A DNA stretch of 64,000 nucleotides from Hymenobacter metallicola (GCF_004745645.1 NZ_SRMB01000002.1:186001-250000); one strand, 5' to 3'; positions 16,890 to 25,875 are shown, counted from the first letter of the stretch. Notes: generated by a model from the letters alone, not told the origin. Program-made: numbers and translations.

Positions 16890-17855
16890 ATGCGCACTTT
16901 CTCTTCTGATAAAGAAGCCGCCGATGCCCTGGCAGCCTCCTACCGTACGTTGCGCCAGGAAATCGGCAAAGTTATTATTGGCCAGGACGACGTGGTTCGC
17001 CTCGTACTGACGGCGGTATTCTCCCAAGGCCACTGTTTGCTGGTGGGGGTACCGGGTCTGGCCAAAACCTTGCTTATTCAAACCATAGCCGACTCACTGG
17101 ACCTGTCGTTCAACCGCATCCAGTTCACGCCCGACCTGATGCCTTCCGACATTGTGGGCTCGGAGACGATGAATCAGCAGCGCGACTTCCAGTTTGTGAA
17201 AGGCCCCGTGTTTGCCAATATTGTACTAGCTGACGAAATCAACCGGACACCGCCCAAAACCCAGGCGGCCCTGCTCGAAAGCATGCAGGAGTACGCCGTA
17301 ACGGTGGCCGGTAAGCGGTATGGTTTGGAACGCCCGTTTTTTGTGCTGGCCACCCAAAACCCGATTGAGCAGGAAGGCACCTACCCGTTGCCCGAAGCCC
17401 AGCTCGACCGGTTTATGTTCAATATCGAATTGGGCTACCCCAGCTACGAGGCCGAGCTGCAGATTGTCAAGAACACGACTTCCGATAAGAAGCCGTCGGT
17501 AAGCAAAATTCTGCACGCCGACGAGATTCAGGCTTACCAGCAGCTGGTGCGCCGCGTGCCCGTGGCCGACAACGTAGTGGAGTACGCCGTGAACCTGGTG
17601 CACAAAACCCGGCCCAACACCGAACGGTCTCCGGCTCGAATTAATCAGTTGCTGGAATGGGGAGCGGGCCCGCGGGCTTCGCAGCACCTTATCGTCGGGG
17701 CCAAGTGCAACGCCCTACTCAACGGCAAGTATTCCCCCGACATTGAGGATGTCAAGGCCATTGCCCTGCCCATTCTGCGCCACCGCTTGGTGCGCAACTT
17801 CAAGGCCGAAGCCGAAGGCATCAGCATTGACCAAATCGTAAAAGAAATTCTTTAG
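16890..17855 (+). CDS. MoxR-family AAA+ ATPase
   Basis: 321 residues. Walker A is GVPGLAKT, Walker B is VLADEINRTPPKTQ, sensor I region is FFVLATQNPIEQEGTYPLPE followed by AQLDRFM, and the C-terminal lid contains RASQHLIVGAKCNALLNG. MoxR ATPases act as chaperones in assembling or activating other complexes, usually together with DUF58/VWA-domain proteins. No such partner gene lies downstream in the window; instead an unknown 148-residue protein follows 93 bases later. The SurA-like gene lies upstream on the same strand. Confidence 0.95.
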   Translation: MRTFSSDKEAADALAASYRTLRQEIGKVIIGQDDVVRLVLTAVFSQGHCLLVGVPGLAKTLLIQTIADSLDLSFNRIQFTPDLMPSDIVGSETMNQQRDFQFVKGPVFANIVLADEINRTPPKTQAALLESMQEYAVTVAGKRYGLERPFFVLATQNPIEQEGTYPLPEAQLDRFMFNIELGYPSYEAELQIVKNTTSDKKPSVSKILHADEIQAYQQLVRRVPVADNVVEYAVNLVHKTRPNTERSPARINQLLEWGAGPRASQHLIVGAKCNALLNGKYSPDIEDVKAIALPILRHRLVRNFKAEAEGISIDQIVKEIL

Positions 17856-17948
17856 AAATGTTGAATTTTGGGCGTTGAATGCCGGCTAAGCGCATCCTTC
17901 CTCCAGGCTTTCCCTCAACTTTTCCTCACCTTTTCAAGATTCATTACC

Positions 17949-18395
17949 GTGGAAGTTCTCGGCTACTATCAGCAATTTGAGCGTAATATTGGCATCATCC
18001 TCGACGCGCTGCGGGCCGGCCTGGATCTGCGCACGACTCCGCTGGAAGTTTCCCTGCCCCTGGAAGTTTACGTACTGTGCGAAGTGCTCAATGAAGGCGG
18101 GGCCACCTACCGGCTCACGACCGAAGGCGTAGCCCGGCTGGCCGAATTCGAGGAGCAGTATCTGCGCCAGGAAGCCGAGACAGAGGCCATCATGCGCCGC
18201 ATTCTGGAAGACAAACGCTCTTTTATGCGTACCCCCGAAGGCCGCGTCCTGACGAAGGAAATGATGATTCGGCGCTTGGAGTACTTCAACGAAACAGCCC
18301 GCCTAGTAAACGTGATGCGCACCCAGCAGGCCCTGGGCAGCCCCACCCAATACAAGCACCCCCACCTGAGCACCGGCGTTGCCCTGAAAAAGTAA
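17949..18395 (+). CDS. Conserved-looking hypothetical protein downstream of moxR
   Basis: 148 residues from a GTG at 17949 (MEVLGYYQQFERNIGIILDA). Earlier in-frame codons give an unlikely N-terminus and read into the moxR spacer. The protein is soluble, largely alpha-helical by composition, with charged helices EFEEQYLRQEAETEAIMRRI and MMIRRLEYFNETARLVNVMR; no signal peptide or membrane segment. I do not recognise a family. Same strand as moxR, ending in a strong terminator, so a shared transcript is possible. Confidence 0.7.
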   Translation: MEVLGYYQQFERNIGIILDALRAGLDLRTTPLEVSLPLEVYVLCEVLNEGGATYRLTTEGVARLAEFEEQYLRQEAETEAIMRRILEDKRSFMRTPEGRVLTKEMMIRRLEYFNETARLVNVMRTQQALGSPTQYKHPHLSTGVALKK

Positions 18396-18410
18396 TAGCT
18401 CTGCCAGAGC

Positions 18411-18452
18411 CAACAAAAAAAGCCTCCCGCACGCGGGAGGCTTTTTTTGTTG
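18411..18452. terminator. Strong bidirectional intrinsic terminator
   Basis: CAACAAAAAAAGCCTCCCGC and its reverse complement GCGGGAGGCTTTTTTTGTTG flank a two-base loop. A's on one side and T's on the other allow termination on both strands, between convergent genes. Confidence 0.9.
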
Positions 18453-18476
18453 GTAGCTACTAAGACCAGAAGTGCC

Positions 18477-19364
18477 TTAACTGCTCATGTGTCCGCCGTC
18501 CTGCGGGCGAATTTCGGCGTGGCCTTCCTTAGAATGAGCCAAAACCAGCTCGCCCGCCGGCTCCTTTTTCAAGTCGCTCGGCACTTCTTCCCCCGACAAG
18601 CTTTTGGAAACCGTTACGCCCCCGTCAACGAAGTACGTGGTGCCGGTTACGTAGCTGGCCTCGTCGGAAGCCAGGAACAAGTACACGTTGGCAACCTCCT
18701 CGGGCGTGCCGCGGCGGCCCATCGGTACTCCTTCCACCGTGTTCTTCTCCATCTTCTTGTCCATCGGGCCGGTTTCCTTATGAGTCCAGGCCGTGTCGAT
18801 GGGGCCCGGGCCCACGCAGTTGACGCGTACTCCGTACTTGGCTTGCTCTACCGCCAGCCCTTTGGAGAAAGTCATGACCCAAGCTTTGGTCCCACCGTAG
18901 GGCGTGATATTGGGGGAACCCATCTTCCCGGCTTCCGAGCCGGCCGAGACTATGGTGCCCCGCGTTTTCTGCAGGTACGGCAAGGCCGCCCGGCTCATGT
19001 GAAACACGGTGTAGATGTTGTTCTTAATCATGTACTCGAAGGCTTCCACCGGGTACTTATCCAGCTCGTCGGTGGCGGGAAAAACCCCGGCATTATTCAC
19101 CAGCACGTCGAGCTTGCCAAACTGGGAAAGCGCCATCTGGACGCAGGCCTCGGCCGTGGTCTGGTCGGAAATGTCGCCCGTGAAGGCTACGGCCCGGCCA
19201 CCCGCCGCCACAATTTCCTCGACTACGGCACCTACCGGGTCTTCGGCAAAGCCAGCAACCACGACGGCGGCTCCTTGCTGGGCAAACTTTTTACTAATGG
19301 CTTCCCCTATGCCGGCACCGCCCCCGGTCACAATAGCCACTTTTCCTTCCAGTCTTTTTGTCAT
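18477..19364 (-). CDS. Short-chain dehydrogenase/reductase (SDR)
   Basis: 295 residues from the ATG at 19364; the longer frame adds an unlikely leader. The Rossmann glycine motif TGGGAGIG follows GKVAIVT, the NNAG motif is in LDVLVNNAG, and the catalytic pair is in TPYGGTK (Tyr-x-x-x-Lys). ASYVTGTTYFVDGGVTVSKS is the usual SDR C-terminal block, followed here by an extra ~35-residue charged tail. It probably oxidises or reduces an alcohol/ketone with NAD(P). Substrate unknown. No clear operon. Confidence 0.9.
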   Translation of the reverse strand: MTKRLEGKVAIVTGGGAGIGEAISKKFAQQGAAVVVAGFAEDPVGAVVEEIVAAGGRAVAFTGDISDQTTAEACVQMALSQFGKLDVLVNNAGVFPATDELDKYPVEAFEYMIKNNIYTVFHMSRAALPYLQKTRGTIVSAGSEAGKMGSPNITPYGGTKAWVMTFSKGLAVEQAKYGVRVNCVGPGPIDTAWTHKETGPMDKKMEKNTVEGVPMGRRGTPEEVANVYLFLASDEASYVTGTTYFVDGGVTVSKSLSGEEVPSDLKKEPAGELVLAHSKEGHAEIRPQDGGHMSS

Positions 19365-19556
19365 GATAACGATGAATCTATATGTGTCAGAATACGGTTT
19401 GGTCACCGGCAACGGCCTTCAACGCACGTGCTGTAGCCGGCAGATGCCCTTAGTCATAACGACATTTTCCAGTGGAGGTTATCGGACTGACACCTCTTTG
19501 GGCCCAACCTTCCGCCCGCTGCTACGTCTAGTCCAAGGTGTTCAGGTCCTAGCCTT

Positions 19557-20126
19557 ATGAGTATTGCTGAGCTGCCGCAAGCCCCGCCCCGTACGCCCCT
19601 CAGCACCCTCCGCCTCACGCTGCGGCCGTATGTCGCCACGGATGCGGAGGACTTTTTCATGGTTATCGACCAGAACCGGCCCCGGCTGCTGCCAGCCTTC
19701 CCTTCCCGGGTTGGCGCAGTCCAAACGCTAGCCGATGCCCGGCAGGTTCTTGCTTCCTACACCCAGGATTGGCACACGCGGCGCTTGTTCGTCTTCGGTA
19801 TCTGGCACTCCGAATCGGGCACCTACTTGGGCGACATCAGCTTAAAGCCCGCATGGGGGCGCACGGTTACGGCCGAAATAGGCTACTACCTTGCCGCCGC
19901 GGCCGAAGGCCAGGGTTATGCCCAAGAAGCTCTAGCCGCGGCCGTAGCCTTCGGCTTCAATTCCCCACTTGGGGCCAGCCGGCTCGACATCCGGTGCTAC
20001 GCTACCAACCCGCGCAGCTGTACCGTGGCTGAGCGCGTCGGCTTTCGGCGTTTACCACCCCGTCCGCGGCTGTGGCTGCAGCGCCAGCAGCCCGAAATCT
20101 ATTATTACAGCTTAAGCAAGTCCTGA
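19557..20126 (+). CDS. GNAT-family acetyltransferase, RimJ/RimL-like
   Basis: 189 residues. The N-terminal LRLTLRPYVATDAEDFFMVI and the mid-protein GTYLGDISLKPAWG match the RimJ/RimL branch. The acetyl-CoA motif is YYLAAAAEGQGYAQEALAAA (Q-G-x-A type), followed by the ASRLDIRCYATNPRSCTVAE block typical of ribosomal-protein or amino-terminal acetyltransferases. The true substrate is not known. Convergent with the outer-membrane protein gene on its right. Confidence 0.88.
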   Translation: MSIAELPQAPPRTPLSTLRLTLRPYVATDAEDFFMVIDQNRPRLLPAFPSRVGAVQTLADARQVLASYTQDWHTRRLFVFGIWHSESGTYLGDISLKPAWGRTVTAEIGYYLAAAAEGQGYAQEALAAAVAFGFNSPLGASRLDIRCYATNPRSCTVAERVGFRRLPPRPRLWLQRQQPEIYYYSLSKS

Positions 20127-20153
20127 CCCCGCCTCGGCCGTGGAAGCACAGGC

Positions 20154-21341
20154 TTACTTGTTTCGCCCCAGTGTCGTTAGCACGAAGCTGCGGTTGAAGT
20201 TCAGGTAGAGGGCAAAAGAAAAGTCAATGGACTTGTTGCCAAAGTCATACAAGGGCTCAAAGCGGGTACTCAGCACAAAGTTGTCCGTCAGGCGGTAGTC
20301 GCGCAGAACGCGCAGAATCAGTAGCTCCCGCTGCCGCTCGGTGTAGTTGGGGTCACTCACGGTTGAGGAAGTAGAGCGGTACAACCGCCCGCCGAGCGGG
20401 GAATAAAACCCGTTGCTTTTCCAGTAGCCTACCTGCAGGTTCGACAAGCGCGTGTCCACGCCGGCATTCAGGTATAATCCGTAGCCTTTCTCATACGGCA
20501 GCTCCTGGGTAAAGGAGTAATCAATGAACTGCGTCAGGTAGCTTTCCATATACACTGCCTGCACCAGTTCCGAAGCCAGCTTTTTTCGCACCCGTAGCCC
20601 GCTAGCGAGGTTAAAGTAGGTCTGCAAGGGTTTGGCGACGGTATCAATCTGTCCGCCCCGGTGGAAGCCCGTAAACTGAAACGGAACCCCCACCCGCCAG
20701 CCCAGCGAATCTTCCAGCACGGTAGCCTCCAGGGCCAGGCCCCCGGCTACCTCTTCCTGATAGTCGCTGTAGGCATACTGCTGGCGCTGCCAGTCCACCC
20801 AGGCATCGAGCTTGAGGCGGCGCGTCGTGAGTTGATACTGGGTGCCTTCTTCCAGCGGGCGGGTCATGACCCGCTCGAAGTCGAACAGCGGCTCGATATA
20901 GCCGTGCTGCAAGTGGCCCTGAATATTGCCCAGCAGCAGCCGGTGCGGCCCGTGCTGGTAGATAGCCGTGAACAAGGGCCGTACCAGGCGCAGCCGCTCG
21001 GTGCCGTAGTCTCTCTGCAGAAACACGCCGGCCTCCAGGCGCAGCTTCGGGCTGGGAAAATACACCAGGCGGGGAGCCAGCTGGGTACCGTAATACGTGC
21101 GCCCCTCGTCAATCTTGTTGAAGTACTCGTTGTCCTTGTTGAAGAGCAGGCCCTGCACGTCGAGCCAGAGCTGCTGGTCGTACTCGGGTTTGATTTCAAT
21201 GGGGCGGTAGAAGGCCCGGTTGTTGAGCTGCGCCCAGCTTTGGGGAACCGCTGCCAGGAAAAAAAAGCAAGTAAAAAAAGCCAACCAAACTGGTTTTGCC
21301 TGGCAATCAGGGAGTATCTTTGATAAAAATTTTAGCATCAT
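20154..21341 (-). CDS. Predicted outer-membrane beta-barrel protein
   Basis: 395 residues. A hydrophobic segment LAFFTCFFFLAAVPQSWAQ ends a probable signal peptide near residue 39, preceded by a longer than usual N-region. The body shows repeated amphipathic beta strands such as RLRLVRPLFTAIYQ, GYGLYLNAGVDTRLSNLQVG and the C-terminal SIDFSFALYLNFNRSFVLTT. This pattern suits an outer-membrane barrel. I cannot assign a named family or function. It is divergent from recA across a 186-base gap. Confidence 0.7.
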   Translation of the reverse strand: MMLKFLSKILPDCQAKPVWLAFFTCFFFLAAVPQSWAQLNNRAFYRPIEIKPEYDQQLWLDVQGLLFNKDNEYFNKIDEGRTYYGTQLAPRLVYFPSPKLRLEAGVFLQRDYGTERLRLVRPLFTAIYQHGPHRLLLGNIQGHLQHGYIEPLFDFERVMTRPLEEGTQYQLTTRRLKLDAWVDWQRQQYAYSDYQEEVAGGLALEATVLEDSLGWRVGVPFQFTGFHRGGQIDTVAKPLQTYFNLASGLRVRKKLASELVQAVYMESYLTQFIDYSFTQELPYEKGYGLYLNAGVDTRLSNLQVGYWKSNGFYSPLGGRLYRSTSSTVSDPNYTERQRELLILRVLRDYRLTDNFVLSTRFEPLYDFGNKSIDFSFALYLNFNRSFVLTTLGRNK

Positions 21342-21380
21342 TCTTTACCCCGAAATTCAGCAAATTTTTTTAGCATTGCG

Positions 21381-21398
21381 GGGACAAAATATAGTCCC
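21381..21398. other. Inverted repeat GGGAC-N8-GTCCC in the recA divergent region
   Basis: GGGAC at 21381-21385 and GTCCC at 21394-21398 flank AAAATATA, between the leftward outer-membrane gene and recA. Its symmetry suits a dimeric repressor site. No match to a known Bacteroidota SOS operator is claimed. Confidence 0.3.
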
Positions 21399-21527
21399 GT
21401 TGTGTTACCCATTGCCGACCAGGAACACCCTGCGGCCGACGTCGTAAAAGGCCCCTGTCGGGTTGTTTTAGCGGCTTAAAACGCCTACATTCACCAAACC
21501 TAAGCATTTATCTCTAACCCCATTCCA

Positions 21528-22613
21528 ATGGCTGCACCCACCACTGATAAAGCTGTCAATGCCAACGTCGAGAAGATGAAGGCGCTTCAGCTCACGATGG
21601 ACAAGCTTGACAAAGCTTACGGTAAAGGCACCGTCATGAAGCTGAGCGATGAGCGCGTGGTCGACATTCCGGCCATCAGCACCGGCTCTCTCGGTCTTGA
21701 TATTGCCCTCGGCATCGGCGGCTTACCCCGCGGCCGCGTCGTAGAAATCTACGGCCCTGAATCGAGCGGTAAAACCACGCTCACGATGCACTGCATTGCC
21801 GAAGCTCAGAAAAAAGGCGGTATCGCCGCGTTTATCGACGCCGAACACGCCTTCGACAAAACCTACGCTGAGAAGCTGGGTATCGATACGACCAACCTGC
21901 TGATTGCGCAGCCCGACAACGGCGAGCAAGCGCTGGAAATAGCCGACCACCTGATTTCCTCGGGTGCCATCGACATTATTGTAATTGACTCCGTAGCCGC
22001 TCTGGTGCCCAAAGGCGAACTGGAAGGCGACATGGGCGACTCCAAAATGGGCCTGCAGGCCCGCTTGATGAGCCAGGCCCTGCGGAAGCTCACCGGTACC
22101 ATCAACAAAACCGGCTGCTGCTGCATTTTCATCAACCAGCTGCGTGAGAAAATCGGTGTCATGTTCGGTAACCCCGAAACCACGACCGGTGGTAACGCCC
22201 TCAAATTCTACGCTTCGGTCCGTCTCGACATCCGTCGGATTGGCCAGATCAAGGAAGACAAGGACAACGTAACCGGCAACCGCACGAAAGTGAAGGTGGT
22301 GAAAAACAAGGTGGCCCCACCCTTCAAGGTCATTGAATTTGACATCATCTACGGCGAAGGCATCAGCAAGGTCGGTGAGATTCTGGACCTGGGCGTCGAC
22401 ATGGGCATCATCGTCAAGTCGGGCTCCTGGTTCTCCTACAATGGCAACCGCCTCGGCCAGGGCCGCGAAGGCGTGAAGCAAATTCTGCTCGACAACGCTG
22501 AGCTGGCCGACGAAATCGAACAGAAGATTCGGGCCATGGTGAAAGGCGAGCCTGCCGCTGCGCTGGCCGCCATTCCCACCGACGAGTCGACGGACGAGGA
22601 CGACGACGAGTAA
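21528..22613 (+). CDS. recA: Recombinase RecA
   Basis: 361 residues, typical length. It binds single-stranded DNA and ATP, promotes strand exchange and co-activates SOS repressor cleavage where one exists. Walker A is [27 protein letters not shown] and [20 protein letters not shown] are classical RecA segments, as are [20 protein letters not shown] and [20 protein letters not shown]. The C-terminus is acidic ([10 protein letters not shown]), as usual. The start at 21528 gives a normal N-terminus. A terminator follows 16 bases after the stop. Confidence 0.99.
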   Translation: MAAPTTDKAVNANVEKMKALQLTMDKLDKAYGKGTVMKLSDERVVDIPAISTGSLGLDIALGIGGLPRGRVVEIYGPESSGKTTLTMHCIAEAQKKGGIAAFIDAEHAFDKTYAEKLGIDTTNLLIAQPDNGEQALEIADHLISSGAIDIIVIDSVAALVPKGELEGDMGDSKMGLQARLMSQALRKLTGTINKTGCCCIFINQLREKIGVMFGNPETTTGGNALKFYASVRLDIRRIGQIKEDKDNVTGNRTKVKVVKNKVAPPFKVIEFDIIYGEGISKVGEILDLGVDMGIIVKSGSWFSYNGNRLGQGREGVKQILLDNAELADEIEQKIRAMVKGEPAAALAAIPTDESTDEDDDE

Positions 22614-22629
22614 ACTTCCCGGTTCATCG

Positions 22630-22666
22630 AAAAAAGCCTCCCTGCAAAAGCGGGGAGGCTTTTTTG
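22630..22666 (+). terminator. Intrinsic terminator after recA
   Basis: AAAAAAGCCTCCC and GGGGAGGCTTTTTT pair around a short loop (TGCAAAAGC), ending in a T-run. Confidence 0.88.
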
Positions 22667-22762
22667 TGCGTAACTTATCAGGCTGGAAAAAGCGTAACGG
22701 AACTCAATACCCCCATTTCCGTTCCTTTTGCCCAAGTACGATGTAGTTTATCCGGTTACTGG

Positions 22763-22770
22763 TATCTTTG
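22763..22770 (+). promoter_or_regulatory. -7 box TATCTTTG upstream of the DUF3108 gene
   Basis: TATCTTTG matches TAnnTTTG and lies 50 bases before the ATG. No TTTG at the proper distance upstream was found. Confidence 0.4.
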
Positions 22771-22820
22771 CTGGCATCTCGTTTGAATAAGCATCGGCCA
22801 AAACCATTTTGCCGTTTTCC

Positions 22821-23645
22821 ATGAACCGTCGCTGGCTCCTGTTTTCTCCGTTGCTTCTTGCTTTTTGCGCCTCGTTGTGGTCTTTTGACACTGCCAAAAC
22901 CGAACGTGCCGTTTCTAATCACAGCTTTACCAAGGGTGAAGTGCTGCGTTACAAGGTGCACTACGGCCTGATCAACGCAGCCGAAGCTACGGTGGAGCTC
23001 TCCGACGAGATTCACAAGGTCAACGACCGGCCCTGCTACAAGGCCACCGTTACGGGTAAGACGACCGGCTCCTTCGACTTTTTCCTGCGCATCCGCGACA
23101 CGTGGCGGTCTTATATTGATACGACCAGCATCCTGCCCCAGCGCTTTTTCCAGAGTATTGAGGAAAACAGCTTCCGCAAAAAGGAGTATATGGATTTCGA
23201 CCACGACAAAAACGTGGTGCAGGTAGAAACTCACCGCAAGCAGGACCCGGCCAAGAAAGGAACCTTCAAGACGCCCGACAACATTCAGGACATCGTCAGC
23301 GGCTTTTACTTTCTGCGGACCCTGAACTACGACAACCGCAAAGTCGGCGAGGTTATTCGGGTGCAGGGCTTCTTCGACGATGAGGTTTTCAACATGGACG
23401 TGACCTACAAAGGCAAGGAAACGGTTGAAACCAAAGCCGGCGTCATTCGGGCCATTCGCCTGGTGCCGAAGATGCCTGAAAACAAGATTTTTAAAGGAGA
23501 AAATGCCGTATCAGTATACCTCTCCGACGACCGAAATAAAATACCGGTTTTGTTTCAGGCTGAAATGTTTGTCGGCTCCGTGAAAGTCGACATGTATAAA
23601 TACCAAGGCCTGCGAAACCGGTTGAATCTGGTGGCCAAAAATTGA
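22821..23645 (+). CDS. DUF3108 periplasmic protein
   Basis: 274 residues from the ATG at 22821. A hydrophobic signal LLFSPLLLAFCASLWSF is at residues 5-21. The mature part begins with FTKGEVLRYKVHYGLINAAE, the DUF3108 signature, and continues with CYKATVTGKTTGSFDFFLRI and RDTWRSYIDTTSILPQRF. DUF3108 proteins are secreted and presumed to lie in the periplasm; their function is unknown. It is a single gene with its own putative promoter box and terminator. Confidence 0.9.
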   Translation: MNRRWLLFSPLLLAFCASLWSFDTAKTERAVSNHSFTKGEVLRYKVHYGLINAAEATVELSDEIHKVNDRPCYKATVTGKTTGSFDFFLRIRDTWRSYIDTTSILPQRFFQSIEENSFRKKEYMDFDHDKNVVQVETHRKQDPAKKGTFKTPDNIQDIVSGFYFLRTLNYDNRKVGEVIRVQGFFDDEVFNMDVTYKGKETVETKAGVIRAIRLVPKMPENKIFKGENAVSVYLSDDRNKIPVLFQAEMFVGSVKVDMYKYQGLRNRLNLVAKN

Positions 23646-23655
23646 TTCTGTTTCT

Positions 23656-23687
23656 AAAAGCGACTCCGTCCGGGTCGCTTTTTTTTA
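23656..23687 (+). terminator. Intrinsic terminator after the DUF3108 gene
   Basis: AAAAGCGAC and GTCGCTTTT pair around an eight- to ten-base loop, followed by a run of T's. Confidence 0.85.
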
Positions 23688-23919
23688 TGCTCCTATGCTG
23701 CTGTCCCAAACGCCCTTTCCGCTTACTCACCCTAGCACCACGCTATGCCGCTGACTGAAACGTTGCCGCCAAAGAGCGCTAAGTCCCTTCTGCAGAATCT
23801 GGTCCCGAACCGACACTGCCCGCCAACGGTGGTTCGACCCGCGCAGAACGTGCGGCAGACAGCAGCACCGGGCGGCGCAGTTCACAAAAAGGTAACACGC
23901 GCTACCATTCGGCAAGAGG

Positions 23920-23927
23920 TATTTTTG
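23920..23927 (+). promoter_or_regulatory. -7 box TATTTTTG upstream of the response regulator; describes the gap 23646-23966
   Basis: The 321-base gap before the response-regulator gene holds the DUF3108 terminator and this TAnnTTTG match, but no convincing gene. If active, the transcript would start near 23933, leaving a leader of about 35 bases to the GTG at 23967. That argues against the longer upstream frame that would otherwise extend the regulator by 74 residues. Confidence 0.4.
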
Positions 23928-23966
23928 TCGTCGCGCATTTTTTTTTACCCCCAAACCCCACGACCC

Positions 23967-24665
23967 GTGCACCCTACCCCTTCCTCCAACGCCTACAAAA
24001 TCCTGGTAGTCGATGATGACCCGGACATCGTGGAACTGCTGGAATATAATCTGCGCAAAGAAGGCTACCTCGTGGCCAGTGCCCCCGACGGGCGCAAGGC
24101 CCTGGAAGTAGCCCCCCAGTTTGGCCCCGACATCATTCTGCTCGACGTGATGATGCCCCACCTCGACGGCATCGATACTTGCCGGCAGCTACGGGCCATG
24201 AGCCGCTTCAAGGAAACCTACATTATCTTTCTGACAGCCCGGGCCGAAGAGTTTTCGGAAGTAGCCGCCTTCGATGCCGGCGCCGACGACTTCATTGCCA
24301 AGCCCATTAAGCCCCGGGCCCTGATGAGCCGCTTGGCCGCTTACGTGCGCCGCGACCATGAAACCTCGGCCGCATCAGAAACCATTGAAATCAACGGCCT
24401 GACTATCGACCGCACGGGCTTTGCCGTGTTCCAGGAAGGGCGTAAGATTTCACTGCCCAAGAAGGAATTCGAACTGCTGGCCTTCCTGGCGGCCTCACCC
24501 CACAAGGTATTCGGCCGCGAAGAGCTGCTGCAGAATATCTGGGGCAACGACGTATTCGTACTGGCTCGCACCGTGGATGTGCACGTGCGCAAAGTCCGGG
24601 AAAAGGTGGGCGACCATCATATCCAAACCATTAAGGGCGTAGGCTACAAGTTCAACGCCGATTAA
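23967..24665 (+). CDS. OmpR/PhoB-family response regulator
   Basis: 232 residues from a GTG at 23967. The receiver domain starts YKILVVDDDPDIVELLEYNL; the phospho-acceptor is Asp60 in DIILLDVMMPHLDG and the switch Lys lies in FIAKPIKPRAL. The C-terminal winged helix (~140-232) contains KKEFELLAFLAASPHKVFGR and the recognition-helix region TVDVHVRKVREKV, ending HIQTIKGVGYKFNAD. It is followed by a matching PhoR-like kinase gene. Target genes are unknown; phosphate or envelope control is possible by analogy. Confidence 0.95.
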   Translation: MHPTPSSNAYKILVVDDDPDIVELLEYNLRKEGYLVASAPDGRKALEVAPQFGPDIILLDVMMPHLDGIDTCRQLRAMSRFKETYIIFLTARAEEFSEVAAFDAGADDFIAKPIKPRALMSRLAAYVRRDHETSAASETIEINGLTIDRTGFAVFQEGRKISLPKKEFELLAFLAASPHKVFGREELLQNIWGNDVFVLARTVDVHVRKVREKVGDHHIQTIKGVGYKFNAD

Positions 24666-24697
24666 GACGGCAGCTTGCCAAACCGCTTTTCAGCTTC

Positions 24698-24740
24698 ACG
24701 ACTGTCATCCTTCCAATTCTGGGGTGACAGTCGTATTTTT
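24698..24740 (+). terminator. Hairpin with T-run between response regulator and kinase genes
   Basis: ACGACTGTCATCC (24698-24710) pairs with GGGGTGACAGTCGT (24721-24734; one base offset near the loop), followed by ATTTTT. It could end the regulator transcript or attenuate expression of the kinase gene, which starts 27 bases further on. Confidence 0.55.
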
Positions 24741-24766
24741 AATACCCATACCACTTTTCTCCGCGC

Positions 24767-25849
24767 GTGAATCTTTCGTCCCGCACTATTGCCTTGCTCA
24801 TTGCCCTGCTCGTGGCGGGCGTGCTGAGCACTTTTGCCTGGGTGGCTCCCACGCTGCCCATGCGCCAGGCGGTGCTAGCTACGGGCATAACGGTGGCTGC
24901 CTGCTTTTTGCTGGTGTATTTGTCTTTTGAGGCCCTGATATTCCGGGAAATCAACAATATCTACGCCGGCCTGGAAAATATTAAGCGTAAGGAGTTTCGG
25001 CGGATGTCTAATAAGTTTCTGTTCCGACCCGAGCCGTTGAAGCGCATGCGCGACGAGATTCTGGAAATGGCCGAGCGTAAGCAGCGGGAAATTGACGAAC
25101 TCAAGCGCCTGCAGGTGCTACGGCGGGAGTTTCTGGCCGACGTGTCGCATGAGCTAAAAACTCCAATTTTTGCGGCCCAAGGTTTTTTGCACACCGTGCT
25201 GGATGGAGATGTTGATGACGAATTTTTACGCCAGAAGTTTCTCACCAAAGCTGCTACCAGCCTCGATACCCTCGACGCCCTGGTGCAGGACCTGGTCACG
25301 ATTTCGCAGTTGGAGAAGGGCGTGGTGCGCATGCGCAAGCAGAACTTCAACCTAGCGGCGCTGGTGCAGGAGATATTCGAGCAGCTTGAACTAAAAGCGA
25401 AACAGCGCCACGTTACCCTGGAGCTTTCCCCCCCCGAACTGACCACCCAGCCCCTTATGGTACTGGCCGACCGCAACCGGATCCGGCAGGTACTGGTCAA
25501 CCTGATTGATAACGCCATCAAGTACGGCCGGGCAGAGGGCCACGTCATCGTCAGCCTGGTGGAAAGCGGCAAAGTGGTGCGCGTAGCGGTGCGCGACGAT
25601 GGGGAGGGAATTGCCAAGCAGCACCAAAACCGCATTTTCGAACGGTTTTACCGCATCGACAAAAGCCGTTCCCGCGACTCAGGGGGCTCGGGGCTCGGGC
25701 TGGCCATCAGCAAGCACATTGTTGAAGCGCATAAATCCGTAATTCGGGTGCGCAGTGAGGTGGGGGTTGGCACCACGCTGGAGTTTAAGCTGCCCAAACC
25801 CCGCGCCCAGAAAATCAGTACCGATGAAGTAAGTACCTCCGAAGCCTGA
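24767..25849 (+). CDS. PhoR-like sensor histidine kinase
   Basis: 360 residues from a GTG. Two membrane segments occur at residues ~7-27 and ~35-56 with almost no periplasmic loop between them, so it probably senses within the membrane or through a partner. The dimerisation domain has the phospho-acceptor His in FLADVSHELKTPIFAAQGFL. The ATPase domain has the N box VLVNLIDNAIKYG, the G1 box RDDGEGIAKQHQNRIFERFY, and G2 SGGSGLGLAISKHIVEAH. It partners the regulator just upstream. Confidence 0.95.
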   Translation: MNLSSRTIALLIALLVAGVLSTFAWVAPTLPMRQAVLATGITVAACFLLVYLSFEALIFREINNIYAGLENIKRKEFRRMSNKFLFRPEPLKRMRDEILEMAERKQREIDELKRLQVLRREFLADVSHELKTPIFAAQGFLHTVLDGDVDDEFLRQKFLTKAATSLDTLDALVQDLVTISQLEKGVVRMRKQNFNLAALVQEIFEQLELKAKQRHVTLELSPPELTTQPLMVLADRNRIRQVLVNLIDNAIKYGRAEGHVIVSLVESGKVVRVAVRDDGEGIAKQHQNRIFERFYRIDKSRSRDSGGSGLGLAISKHIVEAHKSVIRVRSEVGVGTTLEFKLPKPRAQKISTDEVSTSEA

Positions 25850-25867
25850 GCTTCCAAGTCTTCGGCG

Positions 25868-25875
25868 TACCTTTG
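25868..25875 (+). promoter_or_regulatory. -7 box TACCTTTG directly upstream of the pseudouridine synthase
   Basis: TACCTTTG matches TAnnTTTG and lies only nine bases before the ATG at 25885, so the transcript would be nearly leaderless. It also argues against a TTG start at 25873, which overlaps the box. Confidence 0.45.

Noticed and set aside
23745..23966. 74-residue N-terminal extension of the response regulator
   Set aside because: It contains a TAnnTTTG box near 23920 and codes for a Pro/Arg-rich stretch not found in OmpR-family regulators.
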